Source: Laetiporus sulphureus 93-53 (Eukaryota; Basidiomycota; Agaricomycetes; Polyporales; Laetiporaceae). From it: a stretch of 64,000 bases of DNA. The translations under genes and the position numbers were made by a program. How positions within the stretch are numbered: position 1 is the stretch's first letter; the number at the start of each line of letters is the position of its first letter. Of this stretch, positions 59,637 to 64,000 are shown in pieces. Location of the stretch: contig NW_024468526.1 in the NCBI RefSeq assembly GCF_001632365.1, positions 228,882-292,881 of the forward strand, given 5' to 3'. The notes below the pieces were generated by a model that was not told where the DNA came from, made no database searches, and was given only the letters and a program-made list of their open reading frames with translations.

Positions 59637-62067
59637 TCACACATCGGTCTGCATAGGTAAGGGTAAGGCCTGGCCGCCTTTCGCAGCGCTCGGCGTGAAC
59701 GTGTGCCAGCGATCGTTGAAGCGGACGTCCAGTGGCCGTCCTCCGTACATATAGTTCTGGAATTTGGCTGCGGACGAGCGTCAGTTTAATTGATGATGAG
59801 AAGGAGCATGCAATCTCACCAATGGCGGTCTCAGCCTCCGGGACTTGACTGAACTGCACAACACCGCAGCCCTTCGACCGGGCACCTTCAAATAAGATCT
59901 CAGCCAGCTCAACCTGGCCGGTCGTCTCAAACAGCTCCACCAGGTCCTCATTAGCAGTAGACCACGGCAGCTACACCATCCATCCTCAGCTCAAACCCGA
60001 CATCAGAAATGAAGCACCAATACGCACGTTTCGCACCATGATCTGCTGGCTCGGCTCCGCCTCGAAACCGGGGTAGGGAGCTCCAGCTGCAAATCCTCCA
60101 GCGGGATACCCCTCCATCCTGAGCCCGCCGCTTTGCGAGTCTGGTCCGGAATAATCCGCATACAAGTCCTGGCTGGAGAAGTCGCGCCCTGGAGCGGCAC
60201 CGGCGTAGCCCCCGCGAAACCCTCCTCGGAAGCCACCCCTGCCGCCACGCAAACCACGCAAGCCACCGCGGAAGCCGCCTCGGAAGGCACCCGGGCCAGA
60301 GAGACCGGCGTAGCGGTCCTGCGATTGCTCCATCAAGCGAATGTCGATATGGAGAGTGCCAATGTCTACGTACCTCGCGCACTTCGAGTGTACGTCCGTA
60401 CCAGTCGAAGCCATTGTACATACCTACCGACAATCAGAATAATGCTGCAGGGAAAAAAACACAGTGCTACACACTGATGGCCTGCTGAGCATCTTTTGCG
60501 GTCTCGAAAATGACAGTCCCAGATCCCTTCGGGCGTCCATCCGCACCAATGTTGATGTCGGCACGGATGATATTACCCGCAGAACGGAACAAATCCTTCA
60601 AGTCCTGCCAGCCAGCTTGGTAGGGCAGCTACGAACGCACCGACAATCAGACTTGTGCAATTCGAGCAACGATGTGAACTGTACATACATTGCCGACATA
60701 AAGTTGATTGCCGGGGTTCGTGTGGCCGAAGAGGTTGTGGGACGGCGGACGAGGTGGCGGCGCTGCGTGCAGTCCTTGCCCGGCCATCGCCATACCGATC
60801 TTACCTGGAACGGGCGTTGCACCGAATCGGGATTCGTTTTCGCGGTCCTAGAGACAGCGCATAAGAAACCGCTCCACTTTATTTGTCCAACAATATTGCA
60901 CACCTCGCGAATGAAGACTGGCCGACTCAGCAAAGATTGTTCCGAGAGCTCTCGGATCGCACGTTGAGCGTCTTCCTGCGAGGCAAACTCGACGATACTT
61001 AAAAATTGATCAGTACTTGTGCGACATAAATTCTGCCAAATGTACTCACCCGCATCCCTTGGACACACCCGTCGGCGTGACAAGCACTTCGGCGAACAAG
61101 ACCTCACCAGCTAAGTACCCCAAAAGAAAGCTCCCATCAATAACCGTCCTCTCAACTCGCCGTTCCATCAGTAGACCAAGAAACGCCAGCAAACCGACGG
61201 CCTCGACACGCAACCTCTTTCCTCGTGCATCACACTCATGAAGCTGCTTGCCTGCCTGCCCGCCACCTCTCTCCGCAGAGTCTCACTCGGACTCTCGAGC
61301 TCAAGCGATCGCCTGCGCCTGCGCCGGCCGCGCGCCTCCGTGGACGTGGAAAACAGCGAATAACTAATTTGAGATTCCCCCACCCACCTCCCCGCATGAA
61401 TTCCATCAGGTCCCTGTACTTGACGTCGTAACTGAGGTTGCCGACGTAGACCCGGTTTTCTCTTTTGCTGACCTTGGCGAACTCGACCGCCTCTTCGTGG
61501 GGCGCGTTCATGGGACCACCGAGCGAGCGTGAGAAGGGCTCGGTAGGACGACGCTCCCGGCTCCGCGAACGACTGTGCGATCGTGTGCGCGAATTGGAGC
61601 GCGAGCGCGAGCGGCGCGAATGGCGACGCGGAGAGCGGGAACGTTTGTGAGAGCGGGAACGCGAGGGACTGCGCGACCTCCGGCGCTGAAAAATAACGCC
61701 ACCTTCAGTGTACGGTCCCCAATCATGCATATGCGCACTCACATCGCCGTTCCGCCTTTCCTCGGGCTCCCAATGGTCACTTCGACGACTGCGGCCTTAT
61801 TTTGAACGCGTCAGGATCGTGCCTCAGGGGCACGACTCGCGCTCATCAACTATAAGGGTAGCGCTTACCTGAGCCACGGTCGCGATCTCTGTCGCGTTCA
61901 CGGTCGCGGTCACGATCCTTGTCGCGGTCGCGCCTGTCCCTCTCACGATCTTTGTCTCTGTCGCGCTCCCTGTCCCTATCACGGTCAGCGTCGCGCTCCC
62001 CGCCCCGCTCTCTCTCACGATCTCTTTTGTCCTCCACGTCGTCCTTCGCCTTCATATCGACGTCCAT
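59637..62067 (-). CDS. Three-RRM SR-like RNA-binding protein (Gbp2/Hrb1 type)
   Basis: This spliced gene starts MDVDMKAKDDVEDKRDRERE at 62067. The first exon is an almost pure Arg/Asp/Glu repeat, followed by an RS-rich segment (RRRSRSPSRSRSHKRSRSPR). RRM1 has RVYVGNLSYDVKYRDLMEFM and SKGCGIVEFASQEDAQRAI. RRM2 has LYVGNLPYQAGWQDLKDLF and PKGSGTVIFETAKDAQQAI. An RGG-like region (AFRGGFRGGLRGLRGGRGGF) separates it from RRM3, with IMVRNLPWSTANEDLVELFE and SKGCGVVQFSQVPEAETAI. The tail ends LPLPMQTDV. Three RRMs with an SR/RGG region match yeast Gbp2/Hrb1, which bind mRNA with the THO/TREX complex and check spliced mRNA before nuclear export. Human hnRNP M is a more distant relative. One intron near 61110-61400 is about 300 nt. 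Confidence 0.88.
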
Positions 62068-63239
62068 TGTGCGCAGAGCTCCTGGGAAGACGGTGAACGT
62101 GGAATGGATAGCCGGACAAGGAGGATGGTGGTGGTAGGAGGCAAAGATCGAGTCTTTTTCTGACCCCTCTTCCTGCCCAATGATCGCCCGGCGTTAATTT
62201 GGCTTGAGATTCCCAGGCTCCTTAATTGGAAATTTCCTGCCGTCAAAGTTCGTCAAAACGCTACCCGTAGTAGACGGCCCTCATCCAAATGGTCCTTCAA
62301 AGACAGGCATAATTGCAGCACAATTTCTGGGAGCGGCGGCAGCTGGGACTCGGTAGTCCCAAGTCTCTTTGGTTGTCGAATTATTTTCCTGGCTCGTCGG
62401 ATCGCTTTTCTCATGCGTCCACAGCGTCCAAGTCTTACTACAGTGGCCAAAAACTTAAAGCTGTTTCCGTTGAAAATGGACCATGAGTGTATTCGTCTGA
62501 TGCTAGCTGCATCTCTGAGCTTACCAACGGAATGACTCTACTTCTTCGCGACTTTAGGTACATGTGGAGAAATCGAAACAATAGGACTCCGTGACGAGCT
62601 GGCCCTCCACCTTTGGGCATTTGTTTCAGTTCCGAAATATTTTGTAGCTAAGACGATCATGGGCCGTGCGCAGGCGGTCCATAGGAAGTAGGATTACGAG
62701 ATCTGACCTACCCAATTGGTGAACAATAACCTCCATCCATGCGGATAGCCTGCGTGATATAGCTGACGATCGTGTTCTCTAGTCGATGTGCTACCTTTAG
62801 TAGGAGCGACCGCAGGCTCAATCCAATGCACTCGTTCTGGTGGCCCGTGCATCAAAATCATCTCACGATTAGTAGGACATCACTCCCGTCTATTATTCCT
62901 TGATACGTTCAATATACAAGCGTGTCACGGTCGCCAGTCAATTTCGGCATTATACGTGGCCACTCGAAACCCGGTGGCACTTACTGCGCTTTGTGTGCCC
63001 ATGAGCCGCTGCCAAGTATCCTCGTCGCTCCTGCCTAGTTGGATCGAGGCCACTGCATTTCTATGTGCCACCCAGAGGATTTTACAGAATTCTCAACATG
63101 GCCAGCTAATCACGCCGCTTGTCGTGAAGTCAGCACTCCTTGAGGCTGAAGGTATATAAACCCCTCAGAATCAGTTCCCTCCCCATCGTCGTCTTCTAAC
63201 AAGTACCTTTTTCAACCATCATCCTCCTCATTCTCTAAA
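62068..63239. other. Intergenic region upstream of a possible right-edge gene
   Basis: Short minus- and plus-strand frames are present without recognisable features. It contains the promoter of the RRM-protein gene on the minus strand and, near its right end, a TATA element. Confidence 0.4.
63153..63160 (+). promoter_or_regulatory. Strong TATA box near the right edge
   Basis: TATATAAA is followed within about 30 bp by a C/T-rich stretch (TTCCCTCCCCATCGTCGTCT) suited to transcription start, and by an ATG at 63240. This is the clearest core-promoter pattern in the window. Confidence 0.5.
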
Positions 63240-63892
63240 TGCGGCGTCCACGCCCGCCACCCACGTCTCCAGTGCTCCTCTTCTCAAAGAGGCCTTGTGC
63301 GAATACCCTATGGTTACCACGACCGCCGATATACAACCGTCCTTACAGCCGCCTGGCGCCCGATCCAGCATCTCCACGGCGCGTCGGGACCGGCGCTAGG
63401 TGCTAAGATGTCAGTTGCCCCTCTCACTCGCCATTCACCGCTCATTTTGACATGACTCGCACTAGTGGCATCACTCGTTCCCAGTGCCCGCCGGTTGACC
63501 AACACCAGCCACCGCCACGGCGCCTCAGTCCTAAGCGACAACCCTGTGAGCTTCGCCTCACCAATCACGGGCGCATCGCGATGGGAGAACGTGCTGCACA
63601 TGCGGGAATGGGCAACGGGGGATATTACCGCCTTTCGTTATCACAACAATGCTGTTCCGCAAGTCATCGCCCGCTCCGAAAGGAGCTCAATCATGGGCAT
63701 GAGCGGGCGGAAGGAGTTTATGGGTATTATGGTAATAATACTCAATATCTGGAGGGAACTGATAGTAATCCTAAATTTATGAAGTGCATTGGGAGCACTG
63801 CTAGTCTGGTTCTAAGTAGGATCCAGTCTCTCAAACATACAATAGTCAGAGCTGTGGCCGTGCCATGTAAAGTTTGGTATCAGAGATCATGA
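63240..63892 (+). CDS. Possible gene of unknown function, right edge
   Basis: An ATG 80 bp after the TATA box opens a short frame, MRRPRPPPTSPVLLFSKRPC. A plausible GT-AG intron (about 63400-63467) could join it to a plus frame containing GITRSQCPPVDQHQPPPRRL that runs to 63892. Alternative frames through the same region are equally open. I recognise no family. Low confidence: the promoter is better supported than the protein. Confidence 0.2.
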
Positions 63893-64000
63893 AGTTTCAA
63901 TGAATCCTCCTAGATAATTACTCCTACAGAAAAGACAGGACACATTGCTCGATAAGTTCCGGAATGGATCACGAAGACTTGGATTGTTTGCGCAGATGTT

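Noticed and set aside
1..64000. CRISPR arrays, operons or other prokaryotic systems
   Set aside because: The window is clearly eukaryotic with spliced genes; no regularly spaced repeats were seen.

Overview
This 64 kb window is nuclear DNA of a filamentous basidiomycete, most likely an agaricomycete (mushroom or polypore). The evidence is many genes broken by 50-60 nt introns, a cohesin SMC1, an ER glucosyltransferase with an RDEL tail, a fungal perilipin, a trehalose-6-phosphate phosphatase, and a small cluster of seven-helix DUF6533-type proteins, a family I know mainly from Agaricomycetes. All identifications come from reading translated frames and splice sites; no database search was possible.

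Layout, left half. A type-B carboxylesterase (-, 257-2340) is followed by a perilipin-like lipid-droplet protein (+, 3659-4837), an Sds23/Moc1-type CBS-domain regulator (-, 5826-8053), the CNH N-terminal half of a Vps3/Vps39 (TGFBRAP1-like) tethering protein (-, 8239-9982), a cystathionine gamma-synthase-like enzyme (+, 10403-12461), the C-terminal half of the same kind of Vps protein (-, 12621-15485), a TBC1D20/Gyp8-type Rab GAP (+, 16026-18109), an uncharacterised multi-pass membrane protein (-, 18968-20534), a 618-bp hAT-like MITE with perfect 37-bp TIRs and an 8-bp target duplication (21002-21619), and SMC1 (+, 22203-27157).

Layout, right half. A large disordered protein of unknown function (-, 27386-31643) and UDP-glucose:glycoprotein glucosyltransferase (-, 32218-38631) precede a looser accessory stretch (about 38.6-54.9 kb). 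That stretch holds three DUF6533-type membrane proteins, a YqjM-like ene-reductase (+, 43400-44899) and unrecognised coding-like fragments. Housekeeping genes resume with trehalose-6-phosphate phosphatase (+, 54969-59231) and a three-RRM Gbp2/Hrb1-like SR protein (-, 59637-62067). The last 2 kb has a TATA box and a possible gene start.

Functional links. Several genes act in endomembrane traffic or quality control (two Vps halves, Rab GAP, UGGT, perilipin), but the locus is not an operon or an evident pathway cluster. The most unusual point is the Vps3/Vps39-like protein. Its CNH half and its Vps39-domain half are separate same-strand genes in permuted order, with a divergent PLP enzyme between them. 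The halves look complementary, with no obvious loss. The next most notable points are the intact hAT-type MITE with repeated subterminal motifs and the DUF6533 cluster.
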